NCBI GenBank assembly: GCA_902616715.1
Contig: CACMTR010000001.1
Span: forward strand, 62,001 to 126,000
From: an uncultured SAR86 cluster bacterium
Lineage (GTDB): Bacteria > Pseudomonadota > Gammaproteobacteria > Magnimaribacterales > AG-339-G14
Reading direction: 5' to 3'
DNA length: 64,000 nucleotides
The notes below the pieces were generated by a model. That model had not been told where the DNA came from, did no database searches, and worked only from the letters and a program-made list of their open reading frames with translations. This document shows positions 26,783-35,952 of the stretch, piece after piece (positions within the stretch are counted from its first letter, which is position 1; each line of letters opens with the position of its first letter). The translations under genes were made by a program, and so were the position numbers.

Positions 26783-27451
26783 ATGTTTTATCTACCAAAA
26801 AAATGGAAGAATTTTTTAAATGAAGGCTCTCTCGAAGAGTGTCTGCTATCAATTCATAGTAAATTAGAAAAGGAATTCAATGAGGGAAAAATTATATTCC
26901 CTTCTTCTGAAAATATTTTCAAATCCTTAGAGTTGGTTGATCCGGAAAATGTCAAAGTAGTCATTATTGGACAAGATCCTTACCATAATTTTAACCAAGC
27001 TAATGGATTAGCTTTTTCCGTGTCAAGAAATCAACCTCTACCCCCGTCTCTAAAAAATATTTTTATAGAAATGCGTAATGATTTAAAAAAAGATATTAAT
27101 TGTGATGGAAACTTTGAAGAAATTGCTAAACAAGGAGTATTATTTTTGAATTCAATACTTACAGTTGAAGCACACAAGCCAGGATCTCATAAAGATATTG
27201 GATGGGAAAAATTAACTGACTTGATAATAGCTTCATTGAGCGATCAAAATGATATTGCTTTTATCCTGTGGGGAAATTTTGCTAAAAATAAGGAGCATTT
27301 AATAGATCAAGACCACAATCTAGTTATAACTTCTTCTCATCCTTCACCATTTTCGGCAAATATAAGTTTTTTTGGTTCCAAACCTTTTAGCAAATGTAAC
27401 CTTTATCTAAATTCAGTTGGTAAAAATTCTATAAATTGGACTTTAGACTAA
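26783..27451 (+). CDS. ung: Uracil-DNA glycosylase, family 1
   Basis: The 222-residue protein has the catalytic water-activating motif VIIGQDPYHNFNQANGLAFS (catalytic Asp 65), the GVLFLNSILTVEAHKPGSH segment, FILWGNFAKNK and the DNA-intercalation loop SSHPSPFSA (HPSPLSA in most enzymes). It removes uracil from DNA to start base-excision repair. Its 3' end overlaps convergent ygfZ by 9 bases. ung also lies near the rpoE cluster in E. coli. Confidence 0.96.
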   Translation: MFYLPKKWKNFLNEGSLEECLLSIHSKLEKEFNEGKIIFPSSENIFKSLELVDPENVKVVIIGQDPYHNFNQANGLAFSVSRNQPLPPSLKNIFIEMRNDLKKDINCDGNFEEIAKQGVLFLNSILTVEAHKPGSHKDIGWEKLTDLIIASLSDQNDIAFILWGNFAKNKEHLIDQDHNLVITSSHPSPFSANISFFGSKPFSKCNLYLNSVGKNSINWTLD

Positions 27452-28141
27452 TTTAAAATTTGTAAGATCAAATTTATCTCCATTTTCATCATAAAGATCC
27501 TCTGATTTATCTGAATTTTTTAAGTAAATAAGTCCTAATTCGCCAATTTTTGAGGCAACTTTGCCTACAACTTTTTGATTCTCATCATATATGTTGTCAC
27601 CCTCGTTTATGCTTTCAATAGAAGTCGAAGAAATGATGTATAGACTAGACTTCAATTTTGCTCTGTAATGCATCCTTGCAATTACTTCTTGTCCCGTAAA
27701 GCACCCTTTTTCAAAATTTATTATTTCTAGATTCTGATAGCCAAGATCATGAGGTGTAAAAATTTCTGATGTTGAACTATTAATTTCGCATATGCCACCT
27801 TTAATGCAATTAGTTTTCCAATCCTCTGTTTTTAAAATGTTATAGTTTTTGGGCTCATCTTTAAGCAAAACCATATCCGATTTATAGAAAACTTTATATT
27901 TTTTTAGGGTTTCAAAGGTTTTTTCTACAATTGAGCTATCCACTATTAAATCAAAACTCTCGTCGTTAATTTTATTTACCCAAAGGAGAGCAATAATTCT
28001 TCCTTTAATGTTACAAATTGCGTTTTTTTGTAAATATTCCTTTTTTGTAGATTTCAAGTCGTTAGAAAGCTGTCCTTGAAGAAATTCTAGAGAGTCTTTC
28101 CCTTGGATTCTAACAATTCTGTGACTTGAAGATATGTTCAT
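27443..28141 (-). CDS. ygfZ: Folate-binding YgfZ/CAF17-type protein
   Basis: From the ATG at 28141 (MNISSSHRIVRIQGKDSLEF) the product is 232 residues. It carries the family signature NFEKGCFTGQEVIARMHYRA with the invariant Cys of K-G-C-[FY]-x-G-Q-E, and the N-terminal FLQGQLSNDLK typical of GcvT-like folds. YgfZ uses tetrahydrofolate to support iron-sulfur enzyme maturation such as MiaB. An ATG six codons upstream (28159) would leave only 18 bases before divergent sdhE, so the inner start is preferred. E. coli also has ygfZ next to sdhE. Confidence 0.9.
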   Translation of the reverse strand: MNISSSHRIVRIQGKDSLEFLQGQLSNDLKSTKKEYLQKNAICNIKGRIIALLWVNKINDESFDLIVDSSIVEKTFETLKKYKVFYKSDMVLLKDEPKNYNILKTEDWKTNCIKGGICEINSSTSEIFTPHDLGYQNLEIINFEKGCFTGQEVIARMHYRAKLKSSLYIISSTSIESINEGDNIYDENQKVVGKVASKIGELGLIYLKNSDKSEDLYDENGDKFDLTNFKLV

Positions 28142-28177
28142 AGTCTTATATTTTATCAATAATAGTAAAATTAACCT

Positions 28178-28426
28178 ATGAACAGTCTTATTGAAGAAGC
28201 TAAATTTCGAAGCCGCCGAGGTTTGAATGAATTAGATTTGGTTTTAGAGCCATTTGCCAAAATAAAGTTGGAATCTCTTGAACATGGAGAACTGGAATCT
28301 TATCTTGAACTAATGTCATGGGAGGATAATGATTTAGCCGATGTAATTTTGTATGGAAAGAGTTGTGAAAGTTTAGATCTACAAAAATTAATTACTAAAA
28401 TAATTGATTTTTTTAGTGAAATTTAG
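28178..28426 (+). CDS. sdhE: FAD assembly factor SdhE (YgfY/Sdh5)
   Basis: The 82-residue protein has the SdhE motif FRSRRGLNELDLVLEPFAK (conserved RGxxE) and the downstream LELMSWEDNDLADVILYG. SdhE promotes covalent flavinylation of succinate dehydrogenase and fumarate reductase flavoproteins. Length is the family norm. It is divergent from ygfZ, as in other gammaproteobacteria. The sigma-E-like promoter of rpoE lies just after its stop. Confidence 0.94.
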   Translation: MNSLIEEAKFRSRRGLNELDLVLEPFAKIKLESLEHGELESYLELMSWEDNDLADVILYGKSCESLDLQKLITKIIDFFSEI

Positions 28427-28428
28427 AC

Positions 28429-28455
28429 GAACTTATGCACAATGCACATGTCAAA
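28429..28455 (+). promoter_or_regulatory. Candidate sigma-E autoregulatory promoter of rpoE
   Basis: GAACTT (28429-28434) and TCAAA (28451-28455) with a 16-base spacer match the GAACTT-N16-TCTRA/TCAAA pattern of sigma-E promoters. It sits 16-42 bases upstream of the rpoE ATG. The rpoE operon is positively autoregulated in E. coli. The implied leader is only about 9 bases but keeps a GGA Shine-Dalgarno element at 28463. Confidence 0.55.
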
Positions 28456-28470
28456 TGAAAAAGGACAGAG

Positions 28471-29052
28471 ATGAACTCAGAAAAAAGCCTTATAAACTTG
28501 GTCAAAAAGGGCGACAAAAAGGCCTACGAAGTACTTGTTTTGCAATATCAAGACAGGTTAGTTTTCTCTGTTTACAAGTTTTTAAAAGATTATGAGTTAG
28601 CTCAAGACATTGCTCAAGAGGCTTTTGTAAAAGCTTTTAAAAATATAGAAAAATTCCGCGGCGATAGTTCTTTTTACACTTGGATATACAGAATCGCGAT
28701 CAATACAGCTAAGAATCTCTTGTCTTCTAAAGCAAGAAGTTCAGAAGTTTATGATGATGAAATCATGGAGTTAAAGCTTTCAGAGTCAGCTGTAACAACC
28801 GAAAATCCAGAAAATATACTGGAAGCAGAAGAGTTGCGTTCCAAAATGATGGACGCAATACAAAGTCTCCCAGATGATATTAGAACAACTTTAAGTTTAA
28901 GAGAGTTCGATGGATTAAGTTATGAAGAGATCGCGAAAGTTCAGAACTGTCCTATAGGTACAGTTAGATCCCGTATTCACAAAGGGCGCGAGATTTTAGA
29001 TAAAACTTTTTCTAAGTACAACATGTCTAATTTGGAGATTAATTCAATATGA
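28471..29052 (+). CDS. rpoE: RNA polymerase sigma factor RpoE (ECF sigma-E)
   Basis: The 193-residue ECF sigma factor has region 2 (YEVLVLQYQDRLVFSVYKFL, then AQDIAQEAFVKAFKNIEKFR, STFYTWIYRIAINTAKN-like) and region 4 (LPDDIRTTLSLREFDGLSYE, GTVRSRIHKGREIL). This matches E. coli RpoE over its length. It directs the envelope-stress response to misfolded outer-membrane proteins. It overlaps rseA by 4 bases (ATGA) and heads the rpoE-rseA-degP cluster. Confidence 0.95.
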   Translation: MNSEKSLINLVKKGDKKAYEVLVLQYQDRLVFSVYKFLKDYELAQDIAQEAFVKAFKNIEKFRGDSSFYTWIYRIAINTAKNLLSSKARSSEVYDDEIMELKLSESAVTTENPENILEAEELRSKMMDAIQSLPDDIRTTLSLREFDGLSYEEIAKVQNCPIGTVRSRIHKGREILDKTFSKYNMSNLEINSI

Positions 29053-29738
29053 GTAAAACTTTAGAGCAAAAATTGTCTTTATTGATGGATGGAGAAATAA
29101 CTCCTTTCGAAACAAAGAGGCTGGTTGACGAGATCCATACGAATTCAAATTTTAAAAGCCTTTGGCTTAGGATGAACAAACATAAGGCAGCCATGCATGG
29201 CGAATTACTAGATCACAATCTAGACCTTTCACAAAATATAATGTCTCAAATCAACAATCTCTCTCCCACAAACTCAGAAACAACAAAAACTTGGCTAAAC
29301 TCAGATTTCTTTTCGGTGACCTATATGAAGATGTGTTGTTATTTAATTGGTTTTTTCTTTATTTTATCTCTCCCGCTTCTTAATCTTTCCTTTCCTACAT
29401 CAAACACAACTTCTTCAAATCAAAACATTCTGCCTTTAAATAACGAAGCATTGCTTGTTGACCTGGGTTCAAATTTTAATGGTAGTTTGAAGGATTTTAG
29501 AATTACATCCTCTTCAAGTATGGAAGCAAACTATCTTGTTCCTGGAGATGATAAATCACTTAGATTAAAAGTTTTCTTTGATAATATCCCTGAAAATGAG
29601 TGGCTGGGAACTATAAATAAAGGGATTACTGTGCATACGAGGTCCGGTTCGACCCCTTTAATTCTAAACCTTTCAAGTGAAAATCTCCCCAATCAACGAC
29701 TTATAAAAATTTCCAATACTTTTTTAGAAAATAAATAA
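29049..29738 (+). CDS. rseA: Anti-sigma-E factor RseA-like membrane protein
   Basis: The 229-residue protein begins with the RseA cytoplasmic domain (KLSLLMDGEITPFETKRLVD; LWLRMNKHKAAMHGE), which binds sigma-E. One hydrophobic segment follows at about residues 94-116 (MKMCCYLIGFFFILSLPLLN), then a periplasmic domain ending at residue 229. This layout and the ATGA coupling with rpoE identify it. The periplasmic part differs from E. coli RseA. rseB and rseC do not follow; the next gene is the protease. Confidence 0.88.
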   Translation: MSKTLEQKLSLLMDGEITPFETKRLVDEIHTNSNFKSLWLRMNKHKAAMHGELLDHNLDLSQNIMSQINNLSPTNSETTKTWLNSDFFSVTYMKMCCYLIGFFFILSLPLLNLSFPTSNTTSSNQNILPLNNEALLVDLGSNFNGSLKDFRITSSSSMEANYLVPGDDKSLRLKVFFDNIPENEWLGTINKGITVHTRSGSTPLILNLSSENLPNQRLIKISNTFLENK

Positions 29739-29740
29739 TA

Positions 29741-31153
29741 ATGAAGAAAACATTTTATTTCGTATTATTTATTTCATTAAGTTTATTAAGCTCAGGCAAC
29801 ACAAAGGATAATTTTTTACCTAACATTGCAGAGTTAGTTGAAGACACGTCTTCAGCGGTTGTTAATGTAAGTGTTATAAAAACAGTCAAATCTCAAGCTA
29901 GACATAGTCCTTTTCCAAGATCTCCGAGAGGCTTTCCATTTGATGATTTTTTTAATTTCCCTTTTGAAGAGCCTAAACAACAGAAGGAAAGAAAAATAAG
30001 CTCTGGAGGATCAGGATTCATTATTTCTGGAGATGGTTATATTTTAACTAATCATCATGTAGTAGCTGAAGCTACTGAAATCGTAATAAGCTTAAACGAT
30101 AGAAGAGAATTTAAAGCCTCACTAATAGGTAGCGATGAAAAATCGGATGTAGCTTTACTTAAAGTCAATACAGATGAAGATCTGCCTTACTTGGAATTAG
30201 GAAATTCCGATGAAATTAGGGTCGGAGATTGGGTTGTTGCCATAGGATCTCCTTATAGATTAAATTTTTCAGTCACAGCAGGAATTGTAAGTGCAAAGTC
30301 AAGAAGTATTCCAGATCAAGGAACTTCATACATTCCATTTATCCAATCGGACGTAGCTATAAATCCGGGTAATTCTGGCGGACCTTTATTTAATCTTAAA
30401 GGAGAAGTTATAGGAATTAATGCCATGATTTATTCCAGTGGAGGAGGTTATATGGGAATTTCTTTTACAATTCCCATTAATTACGCTTCAGAAATAGTTG
30501 CGCAATTAAAAAATGATGGAATTGTGTCTAGAGGTTGGCTGGGAGTGAGTGTTCAAGAAGTTACTAAAGATCTTGCAGATTCTTTTAAATTGGGCAATCC
30601 TCGCGGAGCTTTAATAGGAAATGTACTAAAAGGAAGCCCGGCAGAAAAGGCAGGGCTTAAGAATGGAGATGTTATTTTAAGTTTCAATAAACAAAAGATT
30701 ATCTACTCAGGAGATCTGCCGCTTATAGTGGGTAGAATTAAACCAGAAACTACTGTCGATGCTTTAATTTTTAGATCTGGCATAGAGAAAAAAATTAGGG
30801 TTAAAGTTGGAATGTTAGAAGAAATTAAAAAAGAAAAAGTCATACCTGCTTCTCAAGATAAAAATGACGATTTGTTGGGACTTAAACTAATTTCAGTAGA
30901 AAATTTACCTGAAGAAAGAATTAAACAAATTCAATTGGAAAAAGGTGTCTATGTTGAGGAAGTTCTAAGCGGTCCTGCAAGGGAAGCTGGCATTCAAGTC
31001 GGAGATGTAATTACTAACATGGCTTTTCAAGAGGTTTCTAATTTAGAAGATTACGAATCGATTCTTTCTGAATTAAATTCAGGAGACAATTTAGCTGTAA
31101 GAATTGTAAGAAATGGAAATGGTTCTTTTATTACTATAAAACTGGAAAAATAA
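29741..31153 (+). CDS. degP: Periplasmic serine endoprotease DegP/MucD-type
   Basis: The 470 residues comprise a signal peptide ([20 protein letters not shown]), a trypsin-like domain with triad H106 (LTNHHVV), D136 (SDVALLKV) and S212 ([10 protein letters not shown]), and two PDZ domains (about 270-360 and 385-465). The loop rich in Phe/Pro/Arg before the protease is typical of MucD/DegQ. It degrades or refolds misfolded envelope proteins. The position directly after rpoE-rseA mirrors the algU-mucA-mucB-mucD cluster of Pseudomonas, without mucB. Confidence 0.94.
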   Translation: MKKTFYFVLFISLSLLSSGNTKDNFLPNIAELVEDTSSAVVNVSVIKTVKSQARHSPFPRSPRGFPFDDFFNFPFEEPKQQKERKISSGGSGFIISGDGYILTNHHVVAEATEIVISLNDRREFKASLIGSDEKSDVALLKVNTDEDLPYLELGNSDEIRVGDWVVAIGSPYRLNFSVTAGIVSAKSRSIPDQGTSYIPFIQSDVAINPGNSGGPLFNLKGEVIGINAMIYSSGGGYMGISFTIPINYASEIVAQLKNDGIVSRGWLGVSVQEVTKDLADSFKLGNPRGALIGNVLKGSPAEKAGLKNGDVILSFNKQKIIYSGDLPLIVGRIKPETTVDALIFRSGIEKKIRVKVGMLEEIKKEKVIPASQDKNDDLLGLKLISVENLPEERIKQIQLEKGVYVEEVLSGPAREAGIQVGDVITNMAFQEVSNLEDYESILSELNSGDNLAVRIVRNGNGSFITIKLEK

Positions 31154-31167
31154 GCGATAATCCTTTA

Positions 31168-32964
31168 ATGAAGGATAGTTTTTTAGAAAATACAAGAAAC
31201 TTTTCAATCATCGCACACATAGACCATGGCAAGTCGACTCTTGCCGATAGAATCATAGAGTATTGCGGGGGATTGACTAATCGAGAGATGCAAAGTCAAG
31301 TTTTGGATTCTTTAGAAATTGAAAGAGAAAGAGGGATTACGGTCAAAGCCCAATCTGTAGCGTTAAAATTCATTAAAGATGAAACTGAATTTAGCCTAAA
31401 CTTAATAGATACCCCAGGGCATGTTGATTTTGCCTACGAAGTGTCTCGGTCTTTAGCAGCCTGTGACGGCGCCATTTTACTAATTGATGCGTCCCAAGGT
31501 GTAGAAGCTCAAACTCTGTCAACTTGCTATAACGCAATAGAACAAGGATTAACTATCTTACCTGTACTAAATAAAATTGATCTTCCTCAATCAGATCCTG
31601 AGAGAGTAAAGCGTGAAATAGAAGAAATAATTGGTATTGATGCAAGTAATGCACCTTGCATTAGCGCCAAGAATGGAGATGGAGTTAAAGAGCTACTAGA
31701 AATCATTGTTAAAGAGATTCCTCCTCCAGAAGGAAATTTAAATTCTCCCTTAGAAGCTTTAATAATCGATTCATGGTTTGATCAGTACTTAGGAGTAGTA
31801 TCTTTAGTTAAAGTAATGAATGGAAAAATCATTCAAGGGGAAAAAATAAAGCTTAATTCCTCTGGAAATGTTCATCTTGCAGAAAAATTGGGATTTTTTT
31901 CACCTAAGCGACAAGAAAAAAAAGAATTAAGTGTTGGCGAAGTAGGTTTTATTTGTGCTGGAGTTAGAGATATTAGAGGCGCCCCTGTTGGAGATACTTT
32001 AACTCACCAAAATCACAGTGCTTCATTACCAGGTTTTAAACCAGTCAAACCTCAAGTATTTGCGGCTTTGTATCCACTAGATTCAGCAGAATTTGAATTG
32101 TTTAGAGAATCCTTGGAAAGACTTTCCTTGAATGATGCTGCTTTGAGTTATCAACCTGAGCAGTCTTCGGCTCTGGGTTCTGGTTTTAGATGTGGTTTTT
32201 TAGGAACTTTACACATGGAAATTGTAATAGAGCGCTTAGAAGTAGAGCATGGAATTCAATTGTTAGCTACTGCTCCAACAGTTGCTTATCAGATTTTAGA
32301 TGCTTCAAATAATATTTTAGAAATTGAAAATCCAAGCAAATATCCAAATCCTAACCATATAAATGAGGTAAAAGAGCCAATTGCTAAAGCTACTATGCTT
32401 GTTCCTGAAAAATTTATTGGAAACGTTATATCTTTGTGCGAAGAAAAAAGAGGAATTCAAAAATCACTTAGATACGTTGGAGGTCAAATAGAACTAATCT
32501 ACGAAATGCCTATGAATGAAATTGTTTTAGATTTTTTTGATCGATTAAAATCATGTAGCAAAGGCTATGCTTCTTTAGATTACGATTTCTTAAGATTTGA
32601 AAACAGTGACATGGTTAAAGTTGACATACTGCTTAACGGAGAAAAAGTTGATGCTCTAAATTTCATGGTTCATAGGTCTAAAGCTGATCAAAAAGGCAGA
32701 GAACTTGCAAAGAATTTACGGGAGGTTATTCCCAGACAGATGTACGATATAGCAATTCAAGCAGCCATTGGAGGAAAAATATTGGCTCGGGAAACAGTCA
32801 AAGCTTTTCGAAAGGACGTTACTGCAAAATTGTATGGTGGAGATGTTACGAGAAAAATGAAGCTTCTTGAAAAACAAAAGAAAGGTAAAAAGAAAATGAG
32901 GCAAATAGGAAAAGTAGAAGTACCCCAGGAAGCTTTTTTGTCTATTTTAAAAGTATCCAAATGA
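31168..32964 (+). CDS. lepA: Elongation factor 4 (LepA)
   Basis: The 598-residue translational GTPase has G1 [15 protein letters not shown]2/G3 [10 protein letters not shown] and [21 protein letters not shown]4 LNKIDLP and the LepA-specific C-terminal domain ([60 protein letters not shown]). It binds ribosomes under ionic stress or during initiation. Length equals E. coli LepA (599). It overlaps lepB by 4 bases. Confidence 0.98.
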   Translation: MKDSFLENTRNFSIIAHIDHGKSTLADRIIEYCGGLTNREMQSQVLDSLEIERERGITVKAQSVALKFIKDETEFSLNLIDTPGHVDFAYEVSRSLAACDGAILLIDASQGVEAQTLSTCYNAIEQGLTILPVLNKIDLPQSDPERVKREIEEIIGIDASNAPCISAKNGDGVKELLEIIVKEIPPPEGNLNSPLEALIIDSWFDQYLGVVSLVKVMNGKIIQGEKIKLNSSGNVHLAEKLGFFSPKRQEKKELSVGEVGFICAGVRDIRGAPVGDTLTHQNHSASLPGFKPVKPQVFAALYPLDSAEFELFRESLERLSLNDAALSYQPEQSSALGSGFRCGFLGTLHMEIVIERLEVEHGIQLLATAPTVAYQILDASNNILEIENPSKYPNPNHINEVKEPIAKATMLVPEKFIGNVISLCEEKRGIQKSLRYVGGQIELIYEMPMNEIVLDFFDRLKSCSKGYASLDYDFLRFENSDMVKVDILLNGEKVDALNFMVHRSKADQKGRELAKNLREVIPRQMYDIAIQAAIGGKILARETVKAFRKDVTAKLYGGDVTRKMKLLEKQKKGKKKMRQIGKVEVPQEAFLSILKVSK

Positions 32965-33941
32965 ATTATTATTTTCTGTTATTTGGCGTAATTCTTATTT
33001 CTTTATTTTTGATTATCTTCTGGATCTATTCTGAAAAAAATTTAAATGGAAAGTTCAATAAACAAATTAATTATTTTTCATTTCCTTTAGCTATTCTTGG
33101 GCTCTATTGCGTCTTTAGGCTCAATTTAGATTTTGGTTACATACTAGTTTCTTTGACTTTAGCTTCACTTCTTTTTTGGGCTTTGGGGAAAATGCTTAAG
33201 TTAAACAAGCTGGTCAAAGAATCTAAATCATTCTTTTTTATTTTAGGTTTCATAACAATCTTTAGATCATTTTTATATGAGCCTTTTCAAATCCCATCGG
33301 AATCAATGATTCCCGGATTGGAAGTAGGAGATTTTGTGCTTGTAAATAAATTTCAATATGGTTTTAAAAACCCTATTGGAAATAGAACTCTAATAGATAA
33401 TAAAAAACCTACAAATGGAGATGTAATTGTTTTTACTCCTCCCCACACTTCCTGCTCATCTGAAGCTGAAGATTCTTACCCAGAGGGAAGTTTTAAAGCT
33501 GTAACTGACCGTCATCTTAAAACTTGGAAGAATCTCAATAAAGATTGCTCAAATCTTGGTTTGAAGTATGTAAAAAGAGTCATTGCTTCACCTGGAGATT
33601 CATTAGAGATAAAGGGAAAAGAAATTTATGTAAATCAAAAAAAAATATTTAAAGAGAATATTGAATCAAACTTAACTGAGTCATTTTTTTTAGAAAAATC
33701 AAATCAAAAAGAATATTTAATAAGAAATTCTAACGTGCGAGAGCTTGAGTTTTTTCAAACTTGGTCTATTCCTGAAGGTTATTATTTTGTAGTAGGCGAT
33801 AATAGAGACAATAGTCTTGATAGTCGAAGTTGGGGATTAGTTCCAGAAGAAAGAATAACGGGCAAAGCTCAAGTAATTTGGTTGCATTGGCCTTCTTACG
33901 GAAGTTTGCCTAGTTTTTCGAGAAACAAAATTATTAAATGA
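32961..33941 (+). CDS. lepB: Signal peptidase I
   Basis: The 326-residue inner-membrane protein has three hydrophobic N-terminal segments (about 2-22, 40-75, 91-103). The catalytic Ser is S115 in [20 protein letters not shown], the general base Lys is K205 in [15 protein letters not shown], and the box [19 protein letters not shown] is present. It removes signal peptides from exported proteins. A Cys-containing segment ([17 protein letters not shown]) matches the periplasmic insertion of proteobacterial LepB. It is coupled with lepA and rnc by 4-base overlaps. Confidence 0.97.
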   Translation: MNYYFLLFGVILISLFLIIFWIYSEKNLNGKFNKQINYFSFPLAILGLYCVFRLNLDFGYILVSLTLASLLFWALGKMLKLNKLVKESKSFFFILGFITIFRSFLYEPFQIPSESMIPGLEVGDFVLVNKFQYGFKNPIGNRTLIDNKKPTNGDVIVFTPPHTSCSSEAEDSYPEGSFKAVTDRHLKTWKNLNKDCSNLGLKYVKRVIASPGDSLEIKGKEIYVNQKKIFKENIESNLTESFFLEKSNQKEYLIRNSNVRELEFFQTWSIPEGYYFVVGDNRDNSLDSRSWGLVPEERITGKAQVIWLHWPSYGSLPSFSRNKIIK

Positions 33942-34600
33942 ATAAAGATTTTAAAAAGTTGGAAAAAAATTTAGGCTATTCATTCCAAAAAAAAGAAACT
34001 TTAGTTAAAGCTTTAACGCATGTAAGTAAATCTAAAGAGAATAATGAAGTTTTTGAATTTTTAGGTGATTCAGTTTTGAACCTCATTATTTCTCAAATAC
34101 TAGTTGAAAAATTTTCAATGGAAGATGAAGGAACTTTAAGCTTAATGAGATCAAAGTTAGTAAGCAGAACAACTCTTAACAAGATCGCAAAAAAACTAGA
34201 GCTAGATAGCTTCATTATCAAGGGTGATTCTCTAGCGGGTCAAGAAACTCCTGAAAATATTTTAGGTAATTCTTTAGAAGCGATTTTTGGAGCTGTTTAT
34301 AAAGAGAGTGGATTAGAGTTTATACAAAAAATTATTGAAACTACTTTTGCGAAAGAGATTGAATTGCTGCGAGAAGGAAACTTAAAAAATAGTAAGACAC
34401 TTCTACAGGAATATTGTCAAAAAAATAAGTTTAGTTTGCCTACTTATAATCAAATCGAAAAAAAAGAAAATATATACACCTTTATTGTTACTTGTAAATT
34501 AGACGATAGTTCTAGCGAGGGATTTGGTAAAAGTTTAAAACTCGCGGAACAAGATGCTGCTGCAAGATTGTTGAAAAAAATAGGCGTCAAAGATGAATAA
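33938..34600 (+). CDS. rnc: Ribonuclease III
   Basis: The 220-residue protein has the RNase III catalytic signature VFEFLGDSVLNLI (usual ERLEFLGDSVL) with acidic residues, LGNSLEAIFGAVYKESGLEF as second acidic motif, and a C-terminal double-stranded RNA-binding domain from about 150 (KTLLQEYCQKNKFSLPTY ... GKSLKLAEQDAAARLLKKIG). It processes rRNA and structured mRNAs. It overlaps lepB by 4 bases and era by 8 bases. Confidence 0.97.
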   Translation: MNKDFKKLEKNLGYSFQKKETLVKALTHVSKSKENNEVFEFLGDSVLNLIISQILVEKFSMEDEGTLSLMRSKLVSRTTLNKIAKKLELDSFIIKGDSLAGQETPENILGNSLEAIFGAVYKESGLEFIQKIIETTFAKEIELLREGNLKNSKTLLQEYCQKNKFSLPTYNQIEKKENIYTFIVTCKLDDSSSEGFGKSLKLAEQDAAARLLKKIGVKDE

Positions 34601-35477
34601 AAAATTTGGATTTGTATCTTTGACCGGTAGGACAAATGTTGGTAAATCAACTTTATTAAATTCTATTTTCCAAAAAAAAATTGCTATTACATCTCGAAAG
34701 CCTCAAACCACAAGAAATAGAATTTTAGGGATTTTTTCTGATGAAAAAAATCAAATAGTTTTTTTAGATTCACCAGGAGTTCATTCTGGGTATCGAAGAG
34801 CATTAAATAAATATATGAATAAAGTAGCTAGAACTTGTTACGAAGAAGTGGATTTAGTTATTTTTGTAATTGATAGGGGTCGATGGTTAAGAGAAGAAGA
34901 AAATATTTTAAAAAATCTAAAAGAATTAGATAAGCCAATAATTTTAGTAATAAATAAAATTGATAGGTTAAAAAATAGAAATGGAATTTTACCGATTATG
35001 AATGATCTAAATTCGAAGCATAATTTTGAAGCTATAATTCCAATTTCTGCGCTCAGAAAAGATAATTTAGAAGATTTATTATCGAAAGTTTTAGAAAAGA
35101 TTCCTTCAGGTGAATTTCATTACCCAACAATAGAAGAAAAGGAGTTTTCTCAGTCCTTTTATATATCAGAAATTATTAGGGAAAAAGCTATAAATAGACT
35201 TGGGGATGAGCTGCCCTATAGAATAAACGTTGAGATAGAAAAAATTCAAGATAATAAATTTATAAAACATATTTTTTCTAATATCTATGTAGAGTCTTCA
35301 AGTCAAAAGGCAATCCTTTTGGGAAAGAATGGATCGATGATTAAATCTATAGGCACCTCTTCAAGAAAGGAGCTGGAAAAAGAATTTGATTTTAAAATTA
35401 ATTTACAGCTTAGAGTAAGAGTTAAAAAAAATTGGACGAATGACGTCAATCTTTTAACTAAATATGGATACAAGTAA
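34593..35477 (+). CDS. era: GTPase Era
   Basis: The 294 residues have G1 GRTNVGKSTLLNSI, switch KPQTTRNRILGIF, G3 FLDSPGVHSGYRRALNKYM, G4 VINKIDRL and a C-terminal KH domain (IYVESSSQKAILLGKNGSMI; IGTSSRKELEKEFDFKINLQ). Era binds 16S rRNA and helps 30S maturation. It follows rnc as in most gammaproteobacteria. Normally recO follows directly; here a 475-base insert with a small gene and leader separates them. Confidence 0.97.
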   Translation: MNKKFGFVSLTGRTNVGKSTLLNSIFQKKIAITSRKPQTTRNRILGIFSDEKNQIVFLDSPGVHSGYRRALNKYMNKVARTCYEEVDLVIFVIDRGRWLREEENILKNLKELDKPIILVINKIDRLKNRNGILPIMNDLNSKHNFEAIIPISALRKDNLEDLLSKVLEKIPSGEFHYPTIEEKEFSQSFYISEIIREKAINRLGDELPYRINVEIEKIQDNKFIKHIFSNIYVESSSQKAILLGKNGSMIKSIGTSSRKELEKEFDFKINLQLRVRVKKNWTNDVNLLTKYGYK

Positions 35478-35481
35478 ATAT

Positions 35482-35510
35482 TGCTTTTTTTATGGAAATG
35501 TTCTAATATT
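35482..35510 (+). promoter_or_regulatory. Candidate promoter for the YRG small-protein transcript
   Basis: TTGCTT (35482-35487) and TAATAT (35505-35510) with a 17-base spacer, starting 4 bases after the era stop codon. It would start transcription near 35517 and give a leader of about 200 bases before the small gene. The -35 hexamer and spacer length are the same as in the candidate proteorhodopsin promoter. Individual matches to consensus are moderate (3/6 and 4/6). Confidence 0.35.
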
Positions 35511-35516
35511 GCACAG

Positions 35517-35715
35517 TAATCGTTCATCTTTTGCACTAATTAAATGCAAAAGACGGAAGTAGGAAGATAGGAAAACCTCTTTCTTCCCAAGGGAGGAAAG
35601 GTTAGCAAGTACCCAAAGCGGGAACGAGACCGAATATCTAACGAAGGAACGCGTTGAGAAGGGTGTACGTCGGGAGATGTATGTACGAAATCGATACGAA
35701 AACTGGAGGCACGAT
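35517..35715 (+). ncRNA. Candidate structured, GGA-rich 5' leader RNA of the YRG small gene
   Basis: Between era and the small gene lie about 200 bases that are purine-rich and less AT-rich than other gaps. Stems visible by eye are TTTTGCA/TGCAAAA (35529-35535 with 35545-35551), a 10-pair purine/pyrimidine hairpin (35578-35587 with 35592-35601) and TGTACGT/ATGTACG (35664-35670 with 35681-35687, with G-U pairs), whose loop shows GGGAGA. Nine GGA triplets occur from 35554 on, several in likely loops, as in CsrA/RsmA-binding RNAs. I recognise no Rfam family. It may be a cis-acting leader or a separate small RNA; the start site is inferred. Confidence 0.45.
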
Positions 35716-35880
35716 ATGGCTACTTACTATAGAGGCGTTAAAGTGAACTCTGATAACTCTAACTCTGAAGCTAAAGCTTCAAAAGGTGGAATTTACAGAG
35801 GCATCAAGCATGACGCAATTCAAAACAATAAGTCAGCAAAAAATCCTGGGATTTATCGCGGGACTAAAACAGCTGCATAA
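35716..35880 (+). CDS. Small protein with three Y-R-G repeats (DUF4278-like), function unknown
   Basis: The 54-residue product starts at ATG 35716, chosen because a strong GGAGG (35705-35709) lies 6 bases upstream; an earlier in-frame ATG (35677) falls inside the structured leader. It contains three copies of an aromatic-R-G-x-K motif at residues 5-9 (YRGVK), 27-31 (YRGIK) and 47-51 (YRGTK), separated by Ser/Asn/Lys-rich linkers. There is no signal peptide, membrane helix or cysteine. YRG-type motifs define the uncharacterised DUF4278 family, to which I assign it tentatively. It has its own candidate promoter and a strong terminator, so it is likely an independent, possibly abundant, transcript between era and recO. 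Confidence 0.75.
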   Translation: MATYYRGVKVNSDNSNSEAKASKGGIYRGIKHDAIQNNKSAKNPGIYRGTKTAA

Positions 35881-35900
35881 ATTTGTTTTAATTTAAATTA

Positions 35901-35929
35901 GGGAGGCTTAACAGCCTCCCTTTTTTTTT
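35901..35929 (+). terminator. Rho-independent terminator of the YRG small gene
   Basis: GGGAGGCT (35901-35908) pairs perfectly with AGCCTCCC (35913-35920) around a TAAC loop and is followed by nine T residues (35921-35929). It is 20 bases after the stop codon and just upstream of recO, so recO must have its own promoter or depend on read-through. Confidence 0.93.
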
Positions 35930-35952
35930 GATAAATTACATACAAAAAAATT

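Noticed and set aside
28404-28595. Plus-strand ORF overlapping sdhE and rpoE
   Set aside because: It is out of frame with both conserved genes and resembles no protein.
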